From Rehmannia glutinosa (lineage: Eukaryota; Streptophyta; Magnoliopsida; Lamiales; Orobanchaceae): a DNA stretch of 64,000 bases. Each line of letters starts with the position of its first letter. Within the stretch, counting starts at the first letter, position 1. A program made the translations under genes and the position numbers. The stretch covers positions 6,863,419 to 6,927,418 of the forward strand of contig CM071930.1 of NCBI GenBank assembly GCA_016081115.2, given 5' to 3'. Below the pieces are notes generated by a model, which made no database searches, was not told where the DNA came from, and was given only the letters and a program-made list of their open reading frames with translations. Shown here piece by piece: positions 22,150 through 32,159 of the stretch.

Positions 22150-23634
22150 TTGGCAAGCTCGTTTCACATTGCGAGTGAAGAGAAACGATCGTCGGCTACG
22201 AACGAAGCTCAACTTTCCGGCACCTCCACCACCAAGCCACCTCGGTTTGATTCCAAAAATTTTATATTTTGGAAAGAAAGAATGGAATGCTATTTACAAG
22301 GTTGCGGGTTCGATATTTGGAACACCGTCATCAATGGAGAATCCATTCCGATGAAAGATACACCACACACCTCAAAAGGCTTCAAAAAGCTCAATGATGA
22401 AGAGAAGAAAATCATCTCCTTAAATGGTAAAGCTCTTAATATTTTACATTGTTCACTTACCACTTTGGAATTTGATCATGTTGTAGGTATTCGATCGACA
22501 CATGAAGTATGGCAAAATTAGAAGCCATCTATGAAGTATATGCAAATGAAAGGAGCAACTCAAAAGCATCTACTTCACAAATGGATACAACATCAAATTC
22601 AACAACATGGGATAAGCCTTCTACAACCTCCCATGATGAACAAGTTGAACAATGCCTCATGGGCATCGAAGAAGAAAATGAGGTAAGTTCTAAACCCTCT
22701 ACTTCTTATGACAATGAATTGCAAAATGAATATAGTGACTTGCAAAATGATTATGATGAGCTACAAGATGAATTCCAAAACTTACTTGTTAAATACAAAA
22801 ATTTGAAAAAGGAATTCATTGTTTTAAAGAATGATAAGGATAGTTTATTTACTTCCTATGAATCACTATCATGTGCTCACACCACCACTCTTGACAAGGT
22901 TAGAAACCTTGAGAAAGAAAATAGTACTCTTGTTGAGGATATAAATTGCTTGAAAAATGATTTATCTAAATCCAACTTGAGTACCGATAAGATGACCAAT
23001 ATTGTTGATTGTTGTGATAATTCAAACTAGAACTTGATCATAAGCCTAAGGGTGTCAATCACATGAAAAAGAATCAAGTCTCTCTAAGACGTTGGTCATT
23101 ATGCTCCTAGAATTATTACATGCTTTTATTGCGGTAAAAAGGGTCATACGGTAAATACTTGTCGGGCTAGAAATAGCTCCAATTATTGTTGGAGACCTAA
23201 AAGTCTCAAGACTAATCCCAAAGGACCCAAACACATAAGGGTACCACAAAACAATGTGTTATTAGGTACCCGGCGAAGTAATAATCGGAGAAAATTCATG
23301 CCACCAAGAAAACATCAAATGAACGTTTCATTTGATCAAAGAAGGAGAAACTATTCTCAACAAAGCCAATTTCCAAGAAGAGCGTATAATCAAAAATGGG
23401 AAGAACACAATCCTTGGAAATGGCAAAGACATCATCAACAAGATGATTTTCAAAGAAGAAGAAACCATCAACAATGGGAAGGTAACCAACCTTGGAAATG
23501 GAGTGATCAAAGAAACCATCATCAAGTGACTTCTCATGGGGAAGATATCATCAACAATGGGAACGGCACAACCCATGGAAACGGCGTAATTGGTAAACCG
23601 TATCTCCCCATTTAAAATATGCATTTTATCTAGT
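22150..23634 (+). pseudogene. Copia (SIRE-like) gag with CCHC knuckle and Trp-rich tail, copy 1
   Basis: The gag polyprotein would form the RNA-packaging particle. The N-terminal part (about 22150-22518) shows 'RFDSKNFIFWKERMECYL' and 'FKKLNDEEKKIISLNGKAL', matching SIRE/UBN2-type gag. It stops at TAG 22519-22521 straight after 'HEVWQN', and the conserved 'KLEAIYEVYANER' continues in another frame from 22509. A coiled-coil-like stretch follows (about 22720-22980). The zinc knuckle CFYCGKKGHTVNTC lies near 23120-23165, and a basic tail with repeated Trp motifs runs to about 23634. The likely initiator position carries TTG (22150) instead of ATG. Further frameshifts occur near 23020 and 23530. 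The start-codon change and the HEVWQN frameshift are shared with copy 2. Confidence 0.75.
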
Positions 23635-23639
23635 TAGTA

Positions 23640-24195
23640 TGCATGTTTTTATTTGTGCCTATATTGCAAATGAGTTTTCAAGTATTTATTTTTTTAATTA
23701 AGGTCTTCAATATATATTTGTGCTTTTAAAATTTTTTTTTGAAAAAGAAGACCTTATATGATGTTTTTAAAACTCTTGTGCATTTTTTGTAGACTAGAGT
23801 GTGTTATCATCTCCTATGGATATTTATGGCATGAGCTTACTTGCGATATCTCTTAGCCTACACTTTTATCATTATGATTTGTGCTAGATTTGTTTTAAGT
23901 ATTGTGTAGGATTTACATATTTTGACAAATGCCCATTTACGTCACTATTTATCAAAAAAAAAAGGGCATAAATTATCGAGGTACGTTTACTTGTGTTATT
24001 CTTACTCTTATAGACTCGATATTTGATTGCACATATTTGCTTTGTCAACTCTTGTTCAAATACTTCTTTTAATAAGGTCTCAACTATATGCTATCGGATT
24101 TTCAAATTTCAAAAGAGACCTTTTATAGCTTTCTTAAGCTTATTTGAACTTGCATGATCTATTAGATTCTTGATGATATTCTAAATGCCAAGTAT
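23640..24195 (+). other. Non-coding interior of Copia copy 1
   Basis: AT-rich sequence after the gag stop. It resembles 49080-49420 of copy 2 (for example 'attgtgtagga' and 'atcgaggtac' phrases), so it belongs to the family. No gene is seen. Confidence 0.6.
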
Positions 24196-25070
24196 GTGTT
24201 TCTTGCTTCATGGTCTATATATATATATAGTGTCTCTTACTACTATGCTCTTTTGCAAGATATTTTGTGGTTGACAATTGAGGCATGTTATTACACTTGG
24301 GCTATTTTTCTTGCTTATATAAGAAATGCCTTTAATGAGTTTGTTGAGTTGTGTAGAAAAGAAAATACTCCAAATATTTGGATGTAAATGTTCTATTATG
24401 AACACCTTAGATCATTTGGATGCCCAATAGTGATGAAGAAGACAAATTCCTCAATTGATGCTTCAAGATGAAGATTGGTTTTTAGAATTGCAAGAGGAGC
24501 TAAAAAGGAAATGATACTTGGAAGATGATGCCATGTCTTTCATCACAAACGATTATAAATGCAAAATGGGCACTCCGGAACAAACTCGATGACCAAGGCA
24601 ACATTGGTCGAACTAAGGCGAGGGCAAGATTGTTTGCTTGTGCATATTTATGAGAATATTTTTGGAGCTACTAATGGATATTTTGTGCAAGAGATTCTCC
24701 TAAGTTGATGTAGGTGAACTTGAGATGAACATGGTATCACATAATGGGAGAGCTCAATTTAATCATTGGACTTCAAGTTAATCAATGCCAAGTAGATGGT
24801 TATATTTCAAAAGAACTCTTGAAGGAGTTAGGCATTGAAGAAGGAAGAATCATCTCAAACTCTATGGCTACCAATGAAGAAATTGACAAAGGTTGAGAAA
24901 GGCATGTCGGTTGACAAACAAATTCGAGGTATGTTTTCTTATATTATTCCTATAGACCCGACATTCCATATGCCTTATGTCTATATGCTCGACTTCAAAA
25001 ACTATCCCAACGAATCTCATTAAAGTGCCGTTAAAAGAAATGTTCAAATATTTGTAAGGCACTTCTTCTT
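24196..25070 (+). pseudogene. Collapsed Copia pol remnant (integrase end, RT, RNase H start), copy 1
   Basis: Short stretches in different frames are recognisable in the correct order. 'HLRSFGCP' (near 24403) comes from the integrase C-terminal region. A 'QEELK' piece (near 24490) and 'NAKWALRNKLDDQGNIGRTK' (near 24550-24615) come from the start of RT. 'LQVNQCQVDGYISKELLKEL' (near 24770-24830) and 'KGMSVDKQIRGM' (near 24898) come from the RT-connection region, and 'ESHLTAVKR'-like sequence near 25013 comes from before RNase H. The protease, the integrase core and the RT catalytic motif are missing. A complete Copia pol would need about 4 kb; here less than 1 kb remains, with many stops. Confidence 0.75.
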
Positions 25071-26590
25071 ATGACTTGTTTATCCAAAGCTTTAAAACGT
25101 TCTTATTTTCGGGATAACAAGTCGGTGAAAATTATTCAAAATATAGTTCGTCATAATCGAACTAAATATATTGAGATTCGAAAAACTTTCTAAGGGATTG
25201 CGTTTTTAACAAAAACTTGAGATGTGTTTAATTCCGTCTCAAGGATAACTCGCGGATTTTTTTTTCTTAACCGCCGAGTATTTTACCTCATTTCGAGCTT
25301 GATTATGACATAATGTATATTGAATGAGGTCTACGTTTGCATTTTGCACGTTTTTAAAACTTAGGGGCGAAAAATCGGTTTTTTGGTTGAAAATTCGGAT
25401 TTTATTAAAACTGGCAAGACAGTGGGCTGATAAGGTTGAGGGCAACCGGTCGCCCTCAACGTCGACCGGTCGCCCTCAACCACGACCGGTCGTCCTGAGC
25501 AAAATTTTGGATTAAAACCATTCTGTCTCATGCCTTAGTCATTTTAACCCATTTTTGCCATTTTTCGTCCCCTTTGCAAATTTCACACACAACTCACTCC
25601 AAATGAGTTTTGATGCATGAATTATATATTTTGGGGATTACCTAGCTCAGTTATCATCATTGATGCTCATCTTTACCGATTAAATGGTAAGAATTTCACT
25701 CTCTTTAGCTCAATTGGGTTGAACCCTTGAGTTTGTGGCTTATATGTATTTTTCTTGATGCAATTCGTATATATTTGTGATGAGCTTATTGATTGTTGAT
25801 GAATGATATTTGTTAAATTGCATTTGGTGATGAAAAACTTGGCTTGAGTTTATTTACAAGGGCTATATATATCTTTTTCAATTTTTGACGCCCGCCAAGT
25901 GTTCGATAAAATGTTTCAATGAAAAATTCATCACCTACATGATTCTCTCGATTTCAAAAGTCTTATATATTTATAGAGATCATGTTTTGCTTATCAAATG
26001 AGTTTTCATAAACCTCTACAAGTCGTATGATTCGACTTTTCCCTCCTATTTGGTTTATAAGCTTCAATGTTCAAATAGCTCGATACATCGTTTTAGTTGC
26101 GCACTTTGATATGAATATATGATGTATTTATCTTGCTAACATTCTTTTTGATGATTCCGAAGGGGGAGAAATAGGTTATAAGTTCTCTTTAGCTCAAAGA
26201 AGCTAAGAAAAGCTCAACGAAAAGAAGCTATAAGCTATGGCTTCCTAAAGCCATAAGTTGTGTATGACTCTTGGTCCATTGGTTGTAGTATGGACTTATA
26301 TATGTTTCTAATGATGTCTCTTTGACTGGGGGAGCTTTTAAGTTATTGATATTTAAGCTCAATATCGAAAAGCTAATATTTTAGCTTATGTTTAAGTTGC
26401 TTCTATATAACTCTTGTTGTGCATGTTGATAGGGGGAGCATTTGCTATATGTGTTTGAATATCTCTACTCCCATCCTTGTGTTTTTATTGCATGGAATAT
26501 TGTCGCTCACAACGGATAGTTCTCTTTAACCGGTAAAATTGTTTTGTTTTCAAAATCGACCTCGTTAAAATTGTTTTGGTTTGTAATCAT
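25071..26590 (+). other. Non-coding 3' interior of Copia copy 1
   Basis: No gene is seen. GC-rich 'gaccggtcgccct' motifs are repeated at about 25447-25500. From about 25700 the sequence parallels copy 2 from about 51600 ('ttgggttgaacccttgag'), showing that the PTPD-like ORF of copy 2 is absent here. Confidence 0.6.
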
Positions 26591-26605
26591 CAAAAAGGGG
26601 GAGAT
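26591..26605 (+). other. Polypurine tract, Copia copy 1
   Basis: 'caaaaagggggagat' lies immediately before the 3' LTR. The same string occurs before the LTR of copy 2 (52451-52465). Confidence 0.8.
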
Positions 26606-28136
26606 TGTTTGATAAATGGTTTTATCATGATTTTGATGATTTTGTTTTTATACCAAAACAATGTTTTTAAAGGTTGTCCAAATACTCCTAAATGATTTAA
26701 AATGGTTTTAATATTTTCCGGAGTATTTCTACAAGTTTATTTTCGATATAAATTGGACAACACTTTTGATGATTTTGTGTTAATGTGTTTTTACACCAAA
26801 ACAATGGTTCTAAAATATTGTCCTAATACTCCCGATCGGTCTAAAATATTTTTACTATTTTTTGGAGTATTTCTTGAAGTTTATTTTCGATATAAAATTG
26901 GACAATACTTTTGTTTTGAGGCCAATCGGTCGCCCTATAGGGCATCCCGTACCTGAAAATTGTGAAAACAGTGAATAAGCTATTTTTGAAAAAGGTTGGT
27001 TGACGGTCAACGGGGTGGTAGACCGGTGTGGTCGACCGTCGGTCGGCCGAAGGCGTCGACGATCGGTCGCCGGTCGGCCGGCCGGGTGACCGGTACAAAG
27101 CATTTTTCAAAGCAGAACTTTCTCGGACTCGTTTTTGGTTCTCGGCCATTTGGACATAAGTCGGTCGACGGTCGGACCCCGTCGCCGCCTGGCCGCCGCC
27201 CTGTAAATGTGTTTTCTCATTTTCCAACGTCTATTTGTCGCGACGGTCGCCCTTGAGTTTGACATGACAAAAATGTAACCGTTGTGCAAACAGAGACATC
27301 TTTTCCTTAATTTGTGGGATTGATTTCTAATGACTCTTTTCTTCAATTGTCTTGCAATTTTTTCTGAAATTCATGTCCCCAAGAGGAGCCTATCATGTAC
27401 AAGACATCTTCTATAAATAGAGGAAGAATTGAAGCAACACTACAAGAGAGAAAACTACAACACAACAAGATACACTCAAGAATACACTTGTTCTTACATT
27501 GTCTTATTTCTTGTTGTAATTTGCCTAGCTATTCACTTTCACATTCTTGAGGTCTATGCTATTCTTGATTACACTTGCACTCAATTGTATTATTCATTAT
27601 CGAGTTGTAATCTTGAATTTGTGGTCGTCATTCAAACACAAGATATCCTTGTGAGTGTTCTTATGGTAAGAACACACTTGGGTGAACTAGGTGTTAGGTG
27701 TAAGGAGATTGTGGTAATCTTCTTGTTGAGGTGTTGAAGAGTGTGGTGCTCTTCAAGGGTGAAGATTGTGGTAATCTTCACAAGGTGCCGTTTGGAGATT
27801 GTGGTAATCTTCAAGTGAGATTGTGGTAATCTCAAAGGTGGTGTTGAAGAAGAGTGTGGTGCTCTTCAAGGTGTTGGTGTAAGATTTTGTTGTAATAATT
27901 TTGGTAATTATTAATAAAATCTTTTTCTCTTTTCGAAATCCATCCCAGGATATCTTTGGGGTGGTAGAGATTAGGCCCTAGGTGGGTTGAACCTCTTTAA
28001 ATCGTCGTGTGTTGTTTACATTCCGCACCTTTGTTATTATCTTTGAGCATTCGATTGGAAAAAGAGGGCGAAATCGAAAGATGGATGGAGATAATCTATT
28101 CACCCCCTCTAGATTATCGTAGCGCTTGGACTTACA
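26606..28136 (+). repeat. 3' LTR of Copia copy 1
   Basis: 1531 bp, matching 20608-22127 nearly base for base except in the CpG-rich block (about 26925-27205) and a few scattered changes. TATA box at 27412-27420; hairpin array at 27655-27867. Confidence 0.9.
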
Positions 28137-28141
28137 ATAGT

Positions 28142-29938
28142 GCCTCCATTTCTTTAACGTGAACACTATTGCTGCCAATTCCAAGTTATGCATTGGGTAA
28201 TTGGCTTCATACGACTTGAGTTTCCGAGATGCATAAGCAATGACCTTTCCTTCCCGCATGAGTCTTTGCTCCTAGTCCTTCATTTGATGCATCATCAGAG
28301 CGACAAAGTTTTGTTCCTTTTGGAAGGGCTAAGACTAGAGTCGTAGTAAGTCGTTTCTTGACTCTTGAAACTAGCCTCACACTTGTCATTCCACTCAAAC
28401 TTGACTTGCTTGCGGGTTAGTCGAGTGAGTGGTTTGGCTATCTTGGAGAAATCCTGGATAAATCTTCGATAATATCCACTAGTCTAAGAAACTTGATCTC
28501 CATTCTGACTCGGGTTGTTTCCATGCAACCACCTATGCATGCACCTTCGAAGGATCTGGCGATCCTAGTGCCGGATACTATGTGTCCCAAGAATGCGACT
28601 TCATTAAGCCAAAATTCGCACTTTCTTTGAATTTGGCATACAACTTGTGCTCGTAGTGTCTCCAAAACAATTTTCGGATGAGCGTTCATGCTCTTCTCTA
28701 GACTTAGAGTATACAAGTATGTCATCAATGAATATCACTACGAATTGATCCAAATAAGGTTGAATGACTCGATGCATCGGATCCATAAACGCTGGTGCGT
28801 TTGTCGATGAAAGGCATCACTACAAACTCGTAGTTTCCATATCCGGTTGAAATGCGTTTTGGAAACGTCTTCTTCATGGATCTTGGTGATAATATCCTTG
28901 TTGTAAATCAAACTTGAGTACACCATCGCTCCTTGAAGTTGATCAAACGATTCGTCTATCCTCGGGAGGGGATATTTGTTCTTGATGGTCACGCTATTAA
29001 GACCGCGATAATCTATACACGTCTTAATGTGCCATCCTTCTTCTTGACAAATAGACGGTGCTCCCCAGGAGACGCTTGGTCGGATAAATCCCACATTCAT
29101 CGAACACGTAATGGTGAGTCTTCAACTCTTGTAACTCAACATGAGCCATTCTATACGGCGTTCTGGCAACCAGGGCAGTTCCTGGTAATAGCTCGATGGT
29201 GAACTCGACTTCCCTATCCGGAGGGACAGTGGTGAGTTCTTGTGGAAATACATCTGTATATTCCGATACTATAGGCACTTGATTAATTTGTGTCTCAACC
29301 TTGGGTTCGTTAATTACAAATGCCAAGTACCCTTGTGCCCCTCTAGTGATCGCCTTCCTCGCTTTCATTGCTGAAATGATTGGGGCAATCTTAACTTGTG
29401 CTTTTCCCGAAATTTCTACCTCGGGCTTATCGGGTTCACATAGCTTAATGGACTTGCGATGGCAGTCCATTTGTGCATGGTGTGTAGACAACCAGCCCAT
29501 TCCCAAAATTACGTCGTATTCGGATATAGGTAATAAGATCAAATCGGCAGGAAAATTTATCTCATAAATCTTAACTTCGCATGCATTATAGATAATATAT
29601 GTTACCTGGCTTGCGCCCATAGGAGTTGACACTTCTAAACATATAGGCATATGTTCCATGCATGCATGCAGTTTGTGTACAAAATGCGGCGCGACAAATG
29701 AATGCGATGATCTAGGTTCAAACAGTATTTTAGCGTAGTGGTTAGATACTAGAAGCGTACCTTCCACCACGTCATTGCCTCCCGGAGCCTCATGTCCGGC
29801 TAGTGCAAATGCTCGGCGGGCATCCTTGCCCGATTTTCTGGCCATTACCCGCTTGGCGGCCGCACTTGCTTCATTCGATCCTCGTACTTGGACAATCCTT
29901 GGTGGTCCGATCACTACTACAGTGCAAACACCTTTCAT
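28142..29938 (-). pseudogene. Tekay pol, 5' part: protease, reverse transcriptase, RNase H start
   Basis: The open stretch 29024-29938 carries the protease and the start of RT. The protease site reads LFEPRSSHSF, where an active Gypsy protease has F-D-x-G; both Asp and Gly are lost. RT begins with 'EVEFTIELLPGTA' and continues in other frames with 'GFIRPSVS', 'CIDYRGLN' and 'NKYPLPRID' (28738-29100). The catalytic box FIDDIL is at about 28715-28732. RNase H starts near 28350 ('DDASNEGLGA') and runs through 'GKVIAYASRKLK' and 'ELAAIVFTLKKWRHY' to 28142, where the Copia insertion splits it. Several frameshifts make this a pseudogene. Confidence 0.9.
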
Positions 29939-30858
29939 TACGCCATGTGATCATTGGTAGTATGCCCTGGTTTTTGGTAATGTGCACACACTTGACCCGA
30001 CTTTCCCTGTACTGGTCCTTTCCCTTTATCCGTCTTATTAACTGGTCCCTTTTGAAACTTAGCAGGCTGCTTACATGGTTGTCCCACAGCTGTCCTCTTG
30101 AGGCTGTTTGATGGCCTACTCTGCTGAATCATGTCCAATACGGTTCGATCCCGACTCGATGTGGAGAGTCAGTTTTTTCTTTCTTGGGGTGAGTAGGTTG
30201 TCATTTCAACAGTCAAAAGTTGTTTTTGAAGTTCCCGTTTCAGTCCCCATGTGAACTTATATAATTTGTCCTCTTCTGTACTGATTGTCCCCAGAGCGTA
30301 TTTGGACAACCGATGAAACTCAGACTCATATTGGGCTACGGACATGTTCCCTTGCCTCAACTTATGAAATTCATCCCGGCGTGCCTCTTTCACGACTTGG
30401 GGAATGTACTGCTCATGGAATTCAACCAGAAAATTTTCCCATGTTCTATCAACTACTCTCCACCAATCTCGAGCAGCCGATTCTAGTCGGAACACCGCGA
30501 GTGTAACCTTCTGTTCCTTGGAATATTGGAGAGCATTAAAGATATTCTCAAGTTTCTCAATCCATTCTTCCGCCTTTATGTCATCTGGCTCCCCTAAGAA
30601 AGTCGGTGGGTCGAATCGTAGGAACCGCTCCAATGTGCGATCATTCGCCTCTTGAAAAAGTTCGGGAATAGGTTGTCGAGGCTCTGCTTGTTGTCTTATG
30701 AACAACAGGATTTGCTGCAGGGCCTGTGCAGTTAAGTTATCTCCAGCAGCTGGCGGAGGAGGTGGTGGCAATTCGGGAGAGGGTACCCGTTCCCTGGGCG
30801 CGTCATTATATCTTTGGGGAACACGGCGGGGTCTCCCGCATACACGGTGTCCAACCAT
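29938..30858 (-). pseudogene. Tekay gag
   Basis: From ATG at 30858, a 229-residue frame contains a retrotransposon gag domain: 'FDPPTFLGEPD', 'AEEWIEKLENIF', 'LESAARDWW', 'FHEQYIPQVV' and 'EFHKLRQGNMSVAQYESEF'. It stops at 30169, where a short indel moves the rest into the frame at 29938-30138. There a basic stretch and a degenerate zinc knuckle (CAHYQKPGHTTNDH, with the last Cys lost) follow. The protein would form the capsid and bind RNA; it is not expected to be functional. Confidence 0.85.
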
Positions 30859-31210
30859 TCTGTATCTTGAAGTTTAGCTACAATTCATAAATGAATCATT
30901 CCAATAAATACTCGCGTAAAACAAGTTATATCACAAGGAAGCAACAACAGTATACAAGACATAGAATAGGTAGAAAAGGTATATCCCTTAATGTGAAAAT
31001 TTGAATACACCCAAATGAGTTCATACAACAGAAATACAGAATCGAAGATAAATCTAGAGTCAGGATACAACTTGATCAAAGTACAACGGAAAGCAAAATA
31101 CAACAGGATGGAAATATGCGTCGGCTAACATCTAACATAAAAGCTATCTAATCGGTGAGGTCGCCGTCATCATCACTAGCGACCACATCCTCAACCGGAA
31201 CCTGATCGGG
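30859..31210. other. Spacer between gag and the extra ORF of the Tekay element
   Basis: No supported gene. It may be part of the gag leader. Confidence 0.5.
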
Positions 31211-31855
31211 CTAAGGTAGCACCTCAGCATCAGGACAGTTGGCTAAATCTAGCCACTGCTCCAGTCCCGGAGCGTCATCAAGTGGGGCGGCTTCAAGCGC
31301 CTTGGGCTCTCCATCCTCCATTGGATCTTCATCGGGATCCTCTTCATTGTTCGCTTCAGGGTCGGCCTCTGGTTCCACCTTGGGTGGTGGCAGTGCTAGT
31401 GCATTGGCTACCAAAGCAATCTCCAAAGCGGTATCCTGCTGAGACAAGGCCTGTGTGAGGTCCTCGATCACCGTCATCTATTTGAAGATAGTCTCCTCGA
31501 GGCGTTCGATGGTGTCCCTCGACATGTACGCGTCCATCTCCCACTTTGTGCGGCCTTCCCTGGCGCGATACATCTTTTTGCGAGTATTGTCCAACCGTTC
31601 CTCGATCAACTGAATTTGATCTTCGCGAGCGCGGATGGTGTTTTCGCGATCCTTAGCAAGGAGAGTAAGGATATTCCTCTCCTCTTGGCTCTTCGCCAGG
31701 AGGTGTCCTAATTCGCGAGTGCGGTGACGTTTCTCGGTTAGCTCGGAGTTGGCCTGAAGAAATGTCTGGTGCCAATATAGCTTTAATGCCTTATAGTAGT
31801 CCCGCTCAACATGGGCCTCAACTACATCCCACCAAGTCGGGGGCGCTGGATCCAT
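31211..31855 (-). pseudogene. Extra ORF upstream of gag in the Tekay element (unknown function)
   Basis: From ATG at 31853-31855 the frame stays open for 214 codons apart from a single TAG at codon 126 (31478-31480). The first half starts MDPAPPTWWDVVEAHVERDY and continues as a highly charged, probably coiled-coil helix rich in Arg, Glu and Leu. The second half has 'DLTQALSQQDTAL' and then a very acidic tail ('EPEADPEANNEEDPDEDPME'). It matches no retroviral domain I recognise. It lies on the element's sense strand between the primer site and gag, so it is either an accessory ORF of the family or a captured sequence. The open frame in an otherwise broken element suggests it was once translated. 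Confidence 0.6.
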
Positions 31856-32143
31856 CCTGGTCAAACAAAACTAAGGCGGATTAGTCTAAGGTAAAGGAAA
31901 GATAAGGAGGAAATAAGGAAAGAATGAATAAAGAAAGTCAGTCAAGAGTCAACTAAGTCAAGACAAGTACGACTATGGAATCTCCAAGTATACATTCTAA
32001 CTTAGTTTAAATCGCAATAATATGGTTCTACGCCAATTTGAAATTGATTTCACGCTTAATTAGTCAAGTCACGGTACTACCCAACATAGACCGAGGGTCC
32101 TATCCTGGGTCAGCTCGGTGTAAGTTTCCATCTTACTAGCCGA

Positions 32144-32155
32144 GCTCTGATACCA
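32144..32155 (-). other. Primer binding site (initiator tRNA-Met), Tekay element
   Basis: On the minus strand 'tggtatcagagc' begins five bases after the 5' LTR end. This fixes the element's orientation. Confidence 0.88.
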
Positions 32156-32159
32156 TAAC

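Larger units (their letters stand above)
20608..28136 (+). mobile_element. SIRE-like Copia LTR retrotransposon, copy 1, with wrecked pol
   Basis: LTRs at 20608-22127 and 26606-28136 both begin TGTTTGATAAATGG and end CTTACA. ATAGT precedes the element (20603-20607) and follows it (28137-28141). A tRNA-Met primer site follows the left LTR, and a purine tract precedes the right one. Inside are a damaged gag, a long non-coding stretch and a heavily deleted pol remnant with integrase, RT and RNase H pieces in Copia order. The LTRs look almost identical outside one CpG-rich block, suggesting recent insertion, while pol is far more decayed. The element was therefore probably mobilised in trans by another element. 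Confidence 0.88.

Noticed and set aside
29301..30655. Several plus-strand open frames of 60-100 codons
   Set aside because: They lie opposite the Tekay gag and pol genes, which carry recognisable motifs on the minus strand.
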